This document shows positions 9,762 to 21,888 of a DNA stretch of 64,000 nt, one piece after another. This DNA comes from Xanthostigma xanthostigma (Eukaryota > Arthropoda > Insecta > Raphidioptera > Raphidiidae). Each line of letters starts with the position of its first letter. Position 1 is the stretch's first letter. Made by a program: the position numbers and the translations under genes. A model generated the notes under the pieces. The model had not been told where the DNA came from and made no database searches. It saw only the letters and a list, made by a program, of their open reading frames with translations. The stretch is from NCBI GenBank assembly GCA_963575645.1, contig OY754464.1:74064948-74128947 (forward strand), given 5' to 3'.

Positions 9762-10924
9762 TTACTTATATATAAGGAATCACCTCCGGAAATTTTAAAC
9801 ACCTGTATAGCCTGTACACAATTTTTCGCAGTGTATATTGTAATACCTTCAATGCAAGAGTTTTTGGTTGGCAATTAAATGTTAGCAAGGTCGGTTAATG
9901 TACTGTGAAGTTACGTCAGAGTAATGTAACGTCACATATAATAGTCATGACACAAATGACAGTCGTATTCTGTCACAAAATGACACGTGCAACGGGTCTA
10001 TGAGGACTGAAACTTTATTATACGACTCTTTAATGGTAATTAGAAAAGTTAGACACTCATTCGGAAAGCTAGCGACAGAAACGTGCTTTTTGATAATTTG
10101 ATAACTAACAACTTGGAATTTCTGCAACAGGTTATCGTTATTTAAAACACGCAAGAACTCTTGAAGGTGATAAAATTACGAAATTTTTAAGAATTATTGT
10201 GTTGCACAGGAAAATCGTTGTTGACAATGATTTGGTGAAATGATAATGTGGCAATTAGTGATGTGGGGAGGAACATTTTCAATGTCAAAAAGGCAATTTG
10301 TTTGTACTTTTTTATAGGACATATTTGAATTTTCCATATTTTTTTTATTAGTTCATTTCTGTATCATTTAAACAAAAACTACAGGTTATAATTTGTACAA
10401 TCCACATGAATAAAGTTAAGTTTGATTCTGTTTTAATTAAGATCTGTCATGTTGTTTTATTTGAAACTCATAACATATCAATTCATCCTATTTCATAATA
10501 AAAATGAATCACCCATTTCTCTTGTTATTTCATAAACAAAGTAATGCGGTAGTGGCAGAGGCCAGAAGATGGCACCACTGTACTGACTGCAGCAGTTATA
10601 AAGGGAATTCCCCTCATGTAAACAGCACTAGACTGGGATAAAAAAATTAACTAAGCTCTCTTTCCGGAATAATTATTGTCTTTGGTTAGAAGTGGAAATC
10701 TCAAAAGGGCATCACATCGTTGAAGAAGATACTCCAGTTTTGTTTACTTGTAGCCTCTAGTGAATGAGAGTTTAATCTTGCAGTGCCTTTTTAATTTAGT
10801 GGCTTTTCCAAAACATTTTTTGGTTCAAAATATTCCAGAAAACCAACAACTCTGGTGGCAATTAAAAAACGGACCTGATCTGGAAAAGTTATTACAAATA
10901 ACTGGTAATTCCCTTCAACACTTT
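9762..10924. other. Unassigned sequence
   Basis: No gene, tandem array or convincing element end is visible in this 1.2 kb. It may be unique host DNA or an old unrecognised element. Confidence 0.4.
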
Positions 10925-11290
10925 TAATAATAATAATAATGTCTTTATTGATAAAAAAACAGAAATTTTATCAAAAGGCGTGAATTCAGCTTAAAGCTGG
11001 TTTTCAATCCAAACCATAACAAAAAGAATACAAAAATGTGAGAAATAATAATAATAGTAATATTAATAACAATTACTTATTGTGATAATTGAAAAATATA
11101 TTCTAGCACATAATTTAGATTATATAATTTTATTTTAGAGGTTTTTTAATTTTACTTTAAATGAATAAATACTCAAGTTTTTTACTACATTGTGTAGGTT
11201 ATTATATAAAGATGGTGCTAAATAAGAGAAACTACACCGAAACTTATCTATATATCGTTCCATACGAGTTTTCCATTGTCCAAACTCGAA
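10925..11290 (-). mobile_element. LINE 3' end (Jockey/CR1-like), 5'-truncated
   Basis: On the minus strand a coding end (11135-11275) reads FRCSFSYLAPSLYNNLHNVV and ends VKLKNL followed by a stop. This pattern (SF.Y.AP.LYN.L, then F...L) is the usual C-terminus after the reverse transcriptase domain of Jockey- and CR1-type LINEs. A 3' UTR of about 0.2 kb ends AATAAAGACATTATTATTA, a typical LINE tail. The copy is strongly 5'-truncated, with no reverse transcriptase core. Confidence 0.7.
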
Positions 11291-12036
11291 TTCGTTGCAT
11301 GTAATTAGCACCAAACACTTCCTTCAACAAGTGAAAACATTTAGTTAGACATTTTTAAACCCCACGAGGAATTTGAGATCAATGGACTACTCGATTTTTA
11401 AGTTTATCATCATCATCATCAACACGCTGGTCAAGCAAGGAGTAACAAACAACTGAAACAACAACAAGATACAGAGACCTAATGTGGCGCCACATGCACC
11501 GGAAGCATCAAGGTCAACCTCAATATCACTCTAATTCCCCCTCTCATAACGGTTAGGGCATGCGCAGTCCCGTTATTTTATTGCCACACCTTATCCCAAG
11601 TATAGTGTTATGCTACGGGATCCCCTGATTGATGTAATGAAAATCTCCACTTAGTTAATAGCAAGTGACATTTTCAAATCTAGATTTAAAGCTGAAAACC
11701 GTACCTAGCAGAAAGCTAGCATAAGTATCGACCTTAAACAAACTTGCAGATCTTGTGTTTGTCTATACTGTTTTCACGGGATGAATATGTTTGCATGTAT
11801 TCCAGAGCGCTCCAGACGCATAAAGCATTGCTGCGGCTGCAGGTAACAACTCCGCAGAATGCAACGCCTGGCGCAAAGGTACACCGGTGCGTCGGACTGG
11901 GCTTTAAAACTTCAGCCAAATCATCTATGAAAATTCAAGAGTCCTTTGACTTATTGATAAATTAACGTTACTCTAATGGCAGTCTTCTGGTGCTATACTA
12001 TCAAAGATTCTAATGAAAGACTTCTAGAACCTTGGT
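11291..12036. other. Unassigned sequence
   Basis: Slightly GC-richer near 11480-11600 and 11810-11900. Opposing short frames overlap at 11734-11965 on the two strands, which suggests base composition rather than a gene. Confidence 0.4.
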
Positions 12037-12362
12037 AAAAAAATTGGTTGTCTGTAAAGTCGGTTTACGGACGATAGTTTTACGTGATAACGTATTCCGT
12101 AATACATAACCTAAACCTCCCAAAATTTGGTTTCAATCCGCTTATCCTTGGTGTCGGAATGATAAGAAATGTCAAAAGTGACGTTTGCAACTGTCAAAGT
12201 ATTATGTTTTAATAATAATTAGTTATTCCAATACTTAACTTAGAAGGCGTTGCATTTCACAGAATACTAATGTCAAAAAATTGAATTAAACATTAGAAAT
12301 TCAGCCGTTTTCATGTTGCATTTATACAGCTATTTTTCTATATAAATTTGTATAAAAAAATA
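12037..12362 (+). repeat. Dispersed family K, copy 1
   Basis: It starts TTGGTTGTCTGTAAAGTCGG, includes ACGTGATAACGT, CAAAATTTGGTTTCAATCCG and GGCGTTGCATTTCACA blocks, and ends at GCTATTTTTCTATATAAATT. The complement of almost the entire copy lies at 19612-20030; other copies lie at 23240 and 26505. The start-end order is conserved between copies, so this is a defined mobile family. The class is unknown and no coding region is seen. Confidence 0.7.
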
Positions 12363-13059
12363 TATGGTCATACAGTAAGTAGATGAAACTTTGAAGCAGT
12401 AATGGGGGTAAAGAGTAGAATTACTACACCTTGAAACCGAACAGGAAACCGACAATAAGCTTACAGATTGTGGTAGGCTGAAATAGAAATATCAAAAGAA
12501 ACAACTCACAAATAACACAATTAACAGTCGATAAATAAACATTTAATTATTCAGTTCCGAAAGTGCAGTAAAAATTATACAATTGAAAAAAATTAAAAGG
12601 CATTTACTGAAAATGCCTGCTATCGACTATATGTAGTACAGCAGCGTAATTTGGGTTGCCTACATATATTTTTTCACAAAATTAATAGATTTGTATAATA
12701 ATTCAAATTTATGATATTGCATCTTTCGCTTCAAATTTAGGTTAATTTTATTTAATTAAGTCACTTACCATATAATATAATTGTTTTTTTTAACTTTCTT
12801 TCGTATTTAGTTTAAGTCTCAAAGATTAGCTGTCATAATATTTATAAAACAATTGCTTCACTGTTTATAATATAAAATTCCAAAACCTACTTACAATATT
12901 TAAGTATTTTCATACGTCAAAAAATTGATTTTTATAATGATAAAATTTGTAAGAAAACGATTTTTTCGAGAGATGAGACCTAGCTAAAACGATTTTTTGC
13001 CCCCCAAAATCCCTTTTCAGTAAATTTCATCCAAATCGTTAGGGCCGTTTTCGAGAAAA
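12363..13059. other. AT-rich unassigned sequence
   Basis: Mostly AT-rich. A hairpin GGCATTTACTGAAAATGCC lies at 12599-12617. The end (12960-13055) looks like the 3' part of an unknown element (CATCCAAATCGTTAGGGCCG). No gene is seen. Confidence 0.4.
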
Positions 13060-13196
13060 GCACGCACAGGGTCAGGCGGAACGTTACGCGTTATGCGTTA
13101 CGAACGTTACGTTACACTTTTTCGTACATGCAGCCGGTGTTTTATCAATTTATAATATTGGTGATTCATCAATTTATAAGACGTTATCACGTCAAA
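13060..13196 (+). repeat. Family K companion module (GCGGAACGTTACGCG), copy 1
   Basis: It runs from GCACGCACAGGGTCAGGCGG to AAGACGTTATCACGTC. The inverted copy is at 19355-19502, and a shorter form is fused to the family K start at 23240-23462. Its ACGTTATCACGT end is the mirror of the ACGTGATAACGT near the start of family K, so together they form a terminal inverted repeat. Confidence 0.65.
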
Positions 13197-13510
13197 AATC
13201 TATCATTATTGTATAAAAAACACTATTATAACATATATCTCTTCTGCGCATGCGCCGATTTGCCCCAAAAACAATAGGGCTCTTCATATTTGCATACCAA
13301 ACATCCTCCCAAAATTTGGTTTCAATCCGTTTATCCGTTTGACTTGTATCGTGCTCACAGACTTACAGACGCACAGAGTTTTTCTCAAAGATATGTTCTT
13401 TGGATTCGGAAGACCTCAAAACGAAAAGATATTGTAAAATTTTGAAAAGTGATTTTTGACCTAAACTAGTACCTACCTACCATTCATTGGATTGGAATCG
13501 TAAAAATTCG
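13197..13510 (+). repeat. Family G, partial copy
   Basis: The sequence from CATATATCTCTTCTGCGCAT through CTCCCAAAATTTGGTTTC and CTTACAGACGCACAGAG to CTAAACTAGTACC matches 60865-61110 closely, and the complement of 29190-29330. See the fuller copy at 60491. Confidence 0.7.
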
Positions 13511-13654
13511 ACTCAATATTTGTGCAAAGTGTGAATTTTCAAAATGAGCTAGTTTTGTTCTTCGAAAGAAATAGTTATTGGCGTAACTAGTAGTCTAAGT
13601 CATTCATCGCGCTGACAGGTCATGACTTAGCCTACAAGTTGCGCCCATAATTTT

Positions 13655-14046
13655 ATTCAACAATTGCGCGTTATTCATGTTTTAATTATAATGAGATGTT
13701 GTAAATATCTATTTATTTCTTTATAAAAAAAAACTGTCAATACTAACAGCACCAAACAGCACGATTCAATGTTTTGGTTTGAGGTTAGCCGGTTATGAAT
13801 AAACTCCATGTCGAAAACATTCGGCCTCTCAATTTTAGCCTCAATGGGTAACAACGGAGTTGTTGTTACCTACTATTTCGTTACGACTCAGAAAATAGTT
13901 ACGTTTATTTTCATTACTCCACAATGGCCGAGCTAGTAGGAATCTTCATTGAGTTATGACAAGTAATTGTCACCAGTCGGTAAATGGCTATTTAGGGTTC
14001 GGTTTTTAGGCATGATAAAACATGAATAACGCGCATGAATTGAATA
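13655..14046. repeat. Inverted repeat element, 0.4 kb
   Basis: The left arm TTCAACAATTGCGCGTTATT (13655-13684) is matched by its complement at 14016-14046 (TAAAACATGAATAACGCGC). The interior has a second hairpin, GGTAACAAC..GTTGTTACC, near 13845-13869. No coding region is seen. Likely a MITE of unknown family. Confidence 0.5.
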
Positions 14047-14877
14047 AATGTAATTATATACAATAGATTCCGATTGTGAATCTTAAAAAATAGTCGTCTG
14101 TAAAAAATTGTTTGTTTACAATAGTTAAAATGAAAACTTAACGTATTTTTTTTTGTTACAGGTAAGCAGAGAGAAACTACTTTATGATTACTTACGTAAG
14201 TAAAATAATTGTTATATCATAATAAGTGATTAAAAAACCGCGCACGTTTGTTAACTTGTAGAACTTATGACTCTTCGAATTTTTACACATGAAAAATAAA
14301 AGCTGAAAAAGAAAGAAAACTGAAACGATTGAAGTTTTTAATTATATATCCGTATAAAATATAATGTCTTAAATGGTACAATATAGCAGTATATTTTCGA
14401 AACGCATTAGAAAGGCAAACAGTTTGCCGTCTGGCAACTGTAATATAGCAGCGAAGCAGCAAGAAAATGGCGTAATAAATAATTTAAAACTAAATAAAAG
14501 CAGATACATATAGACATACAAATGTCTCCGTGAATCTTCCGTATAAATATATATACCTATAGACATTTAGTGTGAGATGACGTCAATAATAGTAGTTCAG
14601 ACCATCGTAAATCACCGAAGATGTTGCTGAAGATATTTTAATTTTTGTTGGGTTTTTGTTTTATTCTTCTGTTATTACTGTTTTGAGTGAGCGAAGCGAG
14701 TGCGTCCCGATTTTACTTAAAAAACTTAAATTTCTTTTTTTGGCGTCAACGTCACTTAAGAGCTGGCTTCCTAAGATAGCGGTACCGTAATTGGACGATG
14801 AAGGACGTCACAGAATTCAATCCGACCAGCTATTATTATAGATCTAAGCCTTTCAATAAAACTAAACTCTTCAATTG
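14047..14877. other. Unassigned sequence
   Basis: AT-rich without a recognisable gene. The patch GAGTGAGCGAAGCGAGTGCG near 14683-14704 is a common low-value repeat. Confidence 0.4.
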
Positions 14878-15350
14878 CTACTAGCGGTCCCGCCCGGTTT
14901 CACCCGGGTGCAGAAGAACGAATGGGGGGGAAGGACACGAGTACGCACATTCATCTTAGTTTATGATATGAATGTTGTATCCAAATTTCATGATGATCGG
15001 AGTTACCGTTCAAAAGTTTTTGTCGGACGGACAAATTTTGAGTTACACTTTCCAACATTTTTCATTGATGCTCCGCTCCTATTGGTCGTAGCGTGATATT
15101 ATATAGCCTATAGCCTTCCTCGATAAATGTGCTATCCAACAAAAAAAAATTCAATTCGAACCAGTAGTTCCTGAGATTAGCGCGTTCAACCAACCAAACA
15201 AACAAACTCTTCAGCTTTGACCCATTCTACACTGTACTCATTCTACACTGTACTCAGTATAAAGATATATTATTATTATTATGATTATTATTATTATGAT
15301 TATTATTATAATTATTATTATTATTATTATTATATTAGTATAGATTAACA
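14878..15350 (+). mobile_element. RTE-type LINE 3' end or derived SINE, copy 1
   Basis: It starts CTAGCGGTCCCGCCCGGTTT, carries CATGATGATCGGAGTTACCG and CGTAGCGTGATATTATATAG blocks, and ends in CAAACAAACTCTTCAGCTTT with an expanded ATT-rich tail and TTAGTATAGAT. This 3' end is widespread in insect genomes and belongs to RTE-like LINEs or to SINEs that use their tails. A minus-strand copy lies at 34370-34705 and a tail fragment at 34097-34130. The short frame inside it is not a gene. Confidence 0.65.
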
Positions 15351-15417
15351 GCAGTTTTCTTTATTGCATTTTTCCACACATCTAAAGTAAAGTTTTTGAC
15401 TTATTACCATACCAAAC

Positions 15418-15496
15418 ATGTCGCGATTTTCATAAAAAGTGAGTTTAATTATTCTCTATTACCCACTAGCGGCGCTAGTAGTCTTCGTGCACACAA
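15418..15496 (+). repeat. 79 bp dispersed repeat, copy 1
   Basis: It runs from CATGTCGCGATTTTCATAAA to CTTCGTGCACACAA. It is repeated with few differences at 17296-17374. Both contain ACTAGCGGCGCTAGT or a close variant, a short hairpin. It may be the end of an unidentified element. Confidence 0.65.
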
Positions 15497-16459
15497 CTAA
15501 TTGCTCTGTAATACTTTAAATTCCCCACCCTGTATATTGTAGTATACTGATATAGTACGCGTTACGGATCTAAAAGGTTCGGAAGTTAGTCACAAACAGC
15601 GTCGCAAAGGCACATTTTACGCAGCCGTTGATACTCCCACCACCTTCCAGCTACCTGCACGGAACGTGCGCTCGTCGGTGATTGGCCGTGATCGCTCGTT
15701 GCCTTTGTCACTTTCCTGCTTTAAAGTACAATCGAGTACGCCATTGTCAAGTTGTTATTGCTATGTTAGTTTTGTTGAGATGCGAGTTTGTAGTTTTTCA
15801 ACAGAGTGTACAAGCGCAAGCCTGCATTTGCATCTAACTTCCGGGCCTTTTAGATTCGTGGCGCGTACTATACCTATACGTAGCGATTGAATTAAGATCC
15901 TTTTTCTCTGTCCTCCGATAACAAATTTTCGAACGTATACACAACCTATTATAGCTATAGGTATAGAAACCGGAAACTGGAATATCTTTTTGTATGCGCG
16001 GTGTGAAGAGTTTTCTTGGCGTGGAACGGAAATGAACGGCGGCCGCACTGCTAAAAAAGTTATTTCATTCAACTCGGCGTGAAAAATTGAAATTACTTAT
16101 TCAATGGTACGTGAAATGCTATACTCTAGCAAGAAACTGGTCTACGTTAAACTTCCACACAGATTTATATAATTTATTCTTTTCCTAATTTCTATTATTT
16201 CTTAAATTGTTTTCGCTACGTTTAATATCTTATTTGTCTTTACCCGCGTCGGTATATAATACATCCGCAATGGCTTGTATAAAAGTTTCTTTAACACGAT
16301 GAATTATTAATTTGATTTTGAAAAATTTTTAACGACTGCATTGGATAAACTTTCTTCGTTTTTATATCATGAATAATTTAATGTATAGTGGGCTGTCAAA
16401 ACTTAGTACCTTGAGAATAGCGGAGATTATCGGAATAATATCATTTTTAGAGCTCCGTA
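15497..16459. other. Unassigned, locally GC-richer sequence
   Basis: 15550-16060 is less AT-rich than its surroundings and has short frames on both strands over the same bases, with no family motif. It could be the GC-rich end of an unrecognised element or a promoter-like region. I see no TATA box and start site that would support a gene. Confidence 0.35.
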
Positions 16460-18260
16460 CCGCAAAAAGAAAAATCTCCGAAACTAAAAGAGATACAGGA
16501 TTGCGGATGGTCGCAATCAATTCAGAATGACTTTTTCTATAAGTATGCTTAATATCAAACGAAACAGAGCGATTTTTTTTTTAATTTTGTAAGAAGGGGG
16601 TCCCTTCTTACTTTTCCGTTTTTTTACGAAAACTGAGAAATCTGTTAGATAGTGTCTTACAGCTGAGATTTTTCTTATAGAAAAAATCGCGCTGAACCGA
16701 TTCCGACCACTCCCACCTCCCTATCATTAGTCGTTTAGAAATTATGGCGTTTTTAAGTTTTTCTCAAATAGTATAAATAAATGCTCATATCTCTGAAACT
16801 AAAAGTGATACAAGGTTGCCGATTATCGAAATCGATTCAGCTTGACTTTTTCTATAGGCTATGTGCAAGGAGGCGGAGTTACAAATTTTTCGATGCGAGC
16901 GTTTGTGATGAGCACTAGGGGAAACTTCAAGCTCAAATTTTCCATATGTCAGTGAGCAATGCTTATTAAAAGTGAAAATAATTATAATTTTATGAAGTTT
17001 TTTAAGTTGAAAGAAAACATGGGCAAAACTAAGCGATCTGGAAATGCTTGTTGTGTTCCAGGCTGTTGCGCTGATGTGATTTAAGTAAAATAAAGACCTT
17101 TGGCGCCATAATTTGACGTTCCGCTGTCAGGGTAAACAAATTAATTATTTATATATTGCACGTCATAATTGACAAATAAATAATTCTCACGTACCTTGTA
17201 TGTTATGCTATTTATATAATGGTTTACAATCTGAATTATAACATTTTTTTTACACATCCATGGCCACCTAACATTTTTGACATCACGCATAGAAACATGT
17301 CGCGATTTCCATAAAAAGTGAGTTCAATAATTATCTATTACCCACTAGTGGCGCTAGTAGGCTTCGTGCACACAGCCTATAAGTCCGGTTAAAAATCGTT
17401 TAGTGCCTTAAAAAGTTGCAGATTTGCGAAACGCATGAAATTAACTTGAAATGATTTACGATATCTGGTAAAATATATAAATATCTCAGATATGCTTAAT
17501 ATTGGCGTGTCTTATAGAAGAAAGTACGCTGAATTGATTAGGCCTAAGCGCAAATTCGTATCTCGATTAGTTTAAACGCTACGACAGTTTAAAATTTATA
17601 AAAATTTAAACAATTAAAATTGGCTATATCTCCGAAACTAAAAAAGATCCAGGGTTGCGGATGGTCGGAAACGATTCAAAATGACTTTTTCTACAAGCAT
17701 GCATAATATCAAACGAAACAGAGTGAATAAATTTTACAATTTTGTAAGAAGGGGGTACCTTCTTACTTTTCCGTTTTTAAGAAAACTCAGAAATCTGTTA
17801 CGATATTGTTTGCAAACGACTTACAACTGAGGTTTTTCTTATCGCGCTGAATCGATGCCGCCTACTCCCATCTCCCTATCATTAGTCGTTTAGAAGTTAT
17901 GGCGTTTTTAAGTTTTTCTCAAATAATATAAATGATATATCTCTGAAACTAAAAGTGATACAAGGTTGCGGATTGTCGGAATCGATTCAGCTTGACTTTT
18001 TCTATAAGTTCGGTTAATATTAAACGGGCCAAAAATCGTTTAGTGACTTAAAAAGTTGCAGATTTGCGAAACGCATGAAAACTTGAAACGATTTACGATA
18101 TATTCACAGATATGCTTAATATTGACGTGTCTTATAGAAAAAAGTACGCTGAATCGATACAAAGTTGCAGATTGTCGGAATCGATTCAGCTTGACTTTTT
18201 CTATAAGTTCGGTTAATATTAAACGGGCCAAAATCGTTTAGTGCCTTAAAAAGTTGCAAG
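16460..18260 (+). repeat. Diverged direct repeats, about 0.4 kb, two full and one partial copy
   Basis: Copy 1 (about 16470-16870) and copy 2 (about 17616-18025) share the order TCTCCGAAACTAAAA, GTAAGAAGGGGGT.CCTTCTT, CCTATCATTAGTCGTTTAGA and AATCGATTCAGCTTGACTTT. A partial third (18026-18260) repeats the last block and AAAATCGTTTAGTG.CTTAAA. Scattered differences suggest old duplication. The region between holds the second 79 bp repeat (17296-17374). Confidence 0.65.
17296..17374 (+). repeat. 79 bp dispersed repeat, copy 2
   Basis: It matches 15418-15496, with ACTAGTGGCGCTAGT in place of the perfect hairpin. It lies between the two longer direct repeats. Confidence 0.65.
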
Positions 18261-18991
18261 ATTTTCGAAACGCTGCACCACAGCCCTCCACCCATAAATA
18301 CAACATCTAATGTCAGATGTCACAGAGGCGTGACGTCACAAGCGTTTTCACGATTACTTCAAAATAGAAAGATAGAAATGCAATAATTTGCGATAAAATT
18401 TAATTAATCGCTGAAAGAATGTTTTTTTCGTAAATAGTAGACGCATTAAAGAAGGGGATTTCAAAATCTGTCATCGCATGCCTCTTATAGCTTCAAAATT
18501 AAATAAATCTGTTTTGAAAAAGACTGTGTATAAAAGGAGACGTATTTTGTATTTATGCGCGTAATAATTTCTAAAGGATGTTTTAATTCATAAAACGGGG
18601 GCCCCATTGTATTTGAAGTTATCATACGCGATGTGCCAGTTCCGCTATATAAATTGATTGCCTTTGTTGTCGCAGCAGTCGAGAAATCGCGTCCCTCTTT
18701 TACAAAAATATTTAGGCATTTTTTCATAATTCTTTTCCCATATTCGTTCGCTTCAACGAGAAACCAGCGGGGCTTCTGTGAATGACGTGCTTGAGTCTAT
18801 ATTAAAATATGAAAGACACAGAGCGAGATGATGCTTGCTTTATTCATACAGAGACCCCGATTTTACCGTTGCATGATGCACTTGTAGATAGACAGTGCGT
18901 TGCTTAAAATATGTAACTTATTATTAAAAAGACGAGAGGTATCGTGGAACACCCGGTTGGAACGAAGTTCTTTTTGCTAATTATTATGTAT
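18261..18991. other. Unassigned sequence
   Basis: No gene is recognised. The last part (18935-18990, GTGGAACACCCGGTT and ATTATTATGTA) recurs at about 26210-26260, so it belongs to a dispersed repeat into which the LTR-like fossil is inserted. Confidence 0.4.
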
Positions 18992-19200
18992 TGTAACAAA
19001 ACTGCTGTGGCGGAAATTATTTATTTACAATAATAAATGTTTAACGGTACAGTAAAACACACAAACGAAAGCGTACGTCTATAACTTAACAGAAATAATA
19101 ACGTTAACAGAAACAAAACTAATAGTTCTAAATTATAAAATAAAAGACTAAGTAACAGAGAATATAGAGTCACTAAATTATGTACTTACACAAAATACAT
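18992..19200. mobile_element. LTR-like fossil, family 1, copy 3
   Basis: The TGTAACAAAACTG start and the following TTATTTACAATAAT and AACGAAAGCGTACGTC region match the copy at 4166. Only the first 0.2 kb is present. It interrupts a repeat shared with 26210-26260. Old and broken. Confidence 0.45.
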
Positions 19201-19214
19201 ATCTATAACGTCCC

Positions 19215-20032
19215 ATAAGGAACTTCGTTCCAAAAAACAATTTTTTCGCTTATAACTCGCTTAATTTAAATCAGACCGGTTCGAAACCTATCCTAAACGA
19301 AAGAGGAGAAAATCTTACATTTTCGTGTAACAGAATTTGCCCAAACAGTTTTTTGACGTGATAACGTCTTATAAATTGATGAATCACCAATCTTATAAAT
19401 TGATAAAACACCGGCTGCATGCACAAAAAAGTGTAACGTTCCTAAATCCTAACGTTCCTAACGTTCGTAACGCGTAACGTTCCGCCTGACCCTGTGCGTG
19501 CTTTTTGCTAATTTCTCGCTCAATTTAAATCAGATCGGTTTGAAACCAGTCTTAAACGAAAGAGGAGAACATTTTACATAGATTTCGTATAACAGAATTT
19601 GCCTAAACAGTTTTTTTATACAAATTTATATAGAAAAATAGCTGTATAAATGCAATGTTGTTTAATGCATGGCGCGACGCGGTCGGTCGTCTTTGTTTGC
19701 CGTACATGGAAATTAGAAGATAACGTATGTCTTGTCTTAACATGAAAACGGCTGCATTTCTAATGTTTAATTCAATTTTTTGACATTAGTATTTTGTGAA
19801 ATGCAACGCCTTCTAAGTTAAGTATTGGAATAACTAATTATTATTAGAACATAATACTTTGACAGTTGCAAACGTCACTTTTGACATTTCTTATCATTCC
19901 GACACCAAGGATAAGCGGATTGAAACCAAATTTTGGGAGGTTTAGGTTATGTATTACGGAATACGTTATCACGTAAAACTATCGTCCGTAAACCGACTTT
20001 ACAGACAACCAATTTTTTTTATACAGTTTTAT
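19215..20032 (-). repeat. Family K, longest copy, with nested companion module
   Basis: In minus orientation it holds the whole of the copy at 12037 (here 19612-20032), except that 19660-19730 carries an insertion or divergent segment absent there. Further out are two direct copies of a block containing CAATTTAAATCAGA and AAACGAAAGAGGAGAA, one on each side of the companion module (19355-19502). That suggests the module inserted with, or caused, the duplication. The same outer block appears at 26745-26830. Confidence 0.65.
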
Positions 20033-20775
20033 ACATCCTTATACAATTCTATAATGAAGTTTCAAAGTTTGACTAGTATGCGCACGAATAAATATTTTTT
20101 CCTGCGATTTAGAAAAATTGTCCACTCAATAAAGTTGTCATTTACGTGAGTGCCTCTTAAAAAGAAATACTGTTGTATTTCAAACTCAATGTGGTATGCA
20201 CCATCAATAAATATTGATTTCAACAGCGATTTATAAAATTGTCTGTCCAATATTTGCTCTTTGCAGTCGTCTATGTGAGTCGCTCTTTTAAAGAAATTCC
20301 ACTGTACTGCAAATTTACTCCCAGTCACGTTGTATAAAATGCACATCCATACAGATTGGTCAGCAATAAGTTGTCGTCTGCTTCTATAAAATCCTATTAT
20401 GGAATTGTTCACAGTTAATACAAATTGAATTTCTTCTTTATCTGGTAACAGACTTTTGTAAAGGAAAAGACAATTTGCTCTTGTAAGTTGTATATTAGAG
20501 AAAGAATGCTGAAAAGTTTAGAAAGACATTTCATTTATTGCTCAAGCTTCACTCGTAAAAGTTTATTATATATTATATAAATTAAGCTTTTATATTATAT
20601 GCAGGATATTTTTCACTATAATTTTATTTGAAAACTTATTACACCTTTATTTCTGAGTATTAATGTTTTTGTTGTTTTTACTGTCGAGATTTGAACTTGA
20701 AATTTTCAGATCCTGAAGTGCCGTGAAATTCCACTATACGCGGGAGACTTAGTACATTACCTAAGTCGATTATAT
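20033..20775. other. Unassigned sequence with internal duplication
   Basis: A motif related to AATATTTTTTCCTGCGATTTAGAAAAATTGTC-type sequence recurs in two diverged forms at 20085-20125 and 20210-20250, each followed by a TTACGTGAGTGCCTCTTAAA-like block, so there is a loose tandem duplication of about 125 bp. The 116-residue minus-strand frame shows the same duplication (two SxFxExQ-like halves) and is probably not a gene. A tRNA-like relic (see 846) may lie near 20705-20765. Confidence 0.4.
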
Positions 20776-20951
20776 TGTAACAAAACTGTTCTTTTTTAGT
20801 AGTTAAATATTTATTTACAAAAAGAAACGTTAACAAAAACAGAAAAAAAACAAACTAAAAAGTACTTCTTTAATAATAATAAAATAAAATAAATAACGAA
20901 AAACAAACGTATTCTAAAACAACAATAATAACACTATACTACTATATACAC
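20776..20951. mobile_element. LTR-like fossil, family 1, copy 4
   Basis: The TGTAACAAAACTGTTCT start and the TTATTTACAA block match the other copies. It stops where the compound palindrome begins at about 20954. Old and broken. Confidence 0.4.
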
Positions 20952-21240
20952 AGAATAGTTGGCAAAACCAAAAGTGCACATCCCGCAAGTTTTCCACTGT
21001 ACATTATATTATTATAATGAAAAAAATTGAGAAAATAGATTAAAACAAATAAAAAAAAAATAAAAATATACGAGAAACATTAGTAAAATAAGAAATTTTT
21101 TTTAGCAATTATGCACGGGTTTTGCTTTCAAAAATCCCGATTTTTTGAGTTTCTTGTCCTAGTTTATTGACTTTCTAGTTTATCGAAGAACGCATTTTAT
21201 AGACACAATATCCCAAAACACTATTTTTCAAGAATATCCC

Positions 21241-21263
21241 ACCGCTACACTAGCGGTATGTGC
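21241..21263. repeat. Boundary hairpin, partial (left A1)
   Basis: ACCGCTACACTAGCGGTATG is a partial form of the GCACATACCGCTA..TAGCGGTATGTGC hairpin. Its mirror is at 22380-22402. Confidence 0.65.
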
Positions 21264-21425
21264 AATAGATTAAAAAAAAACAATTAAAAAATTAAAATGA
21301 AAAAAATAAAATGAAAAAAAAATAATAATAATAAAAAAAATATATGAGAAATATATTATATATAATATATAAATATTAAGTGGAATTAAGTGGAATAAAA
21401 TGGAATATAAAAAAAAAAAATTCTT

Positions 21426-21500
21426 ATGTCAGCGGGAATCGAACCCGGCACCTTGGGATTACAGGACTTACGCTTTAACCGTTCGGCCACACCGATGCCG
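21426..21500 (-). repeat. tRNA-like segment, inverted copy
   Basis: This is the complement of the segment at 22147-22221 with one or two differences. It contains the B-box complement GGAATCGAACC. It lies within block A1 and is not a functional tRNA. Confidence 0.65.
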
Positions 21501-21599
21501 TACAACGCCTTTGTTATTATGGTATAGAAGTGTAGCAGTTATTTTACGTATCATACTACATTAATTGAGTATATTTATTATGTTTTTTGTTTTTTTATT

Positions 21600-21628
21600 G
21601 CACATACCGCTAAACTAGCGGTATGTGC
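21600..21628. repeat. Boundary hairpin, GCACATACCGCTA type
   Basis: GCACATACCGCTA, three bases, TAGCGGTATGTGC: a perfect 13 bp stem. It marks the joint between blocks A1 and A2. Equivalent hairpins lie at 23083-23111 and 25084-25112. Confidence 0.75.
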
Positions 21629-21836
21629 TTTATTATCGCTTTGTGCATCAGAGCTGACTTTCGTTCAGATAAGAAGTTATATCTAAGTTAATTTCACACG
21701 AAATCCATTCAAAATGAAACTTTTTGAAAAGAGGAGATTCTGATCTATAAAACAGAACCATTTTTAAATCAATTCGAGTTCATAAATACTATTAAAATTG
21801 TAATTGAAAATCACAAACAGCAGTTGTCGGTTGGTC

Positions 21837-21888
21837 TGTACGTATGTACGTACGTACGTACGTACGTACGTACGTATGTACGTACGTC
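21837..21888. repeat. (CGTA)n microsatellite in arm A2
   Basis: About twelve CGTA units with two CGTATG variants. The inverted arm has the same array at 22823-22874 with the same variants in mirror order. Confidence 0.85.

Noticed and set aside
15550-16072. Promoter or CpG-island-like region of a host gene
   Set aside because: The patch is GC-richer than its surroundings, but there is no exon, splice pattern or start-site motif that would support a gene nearby.
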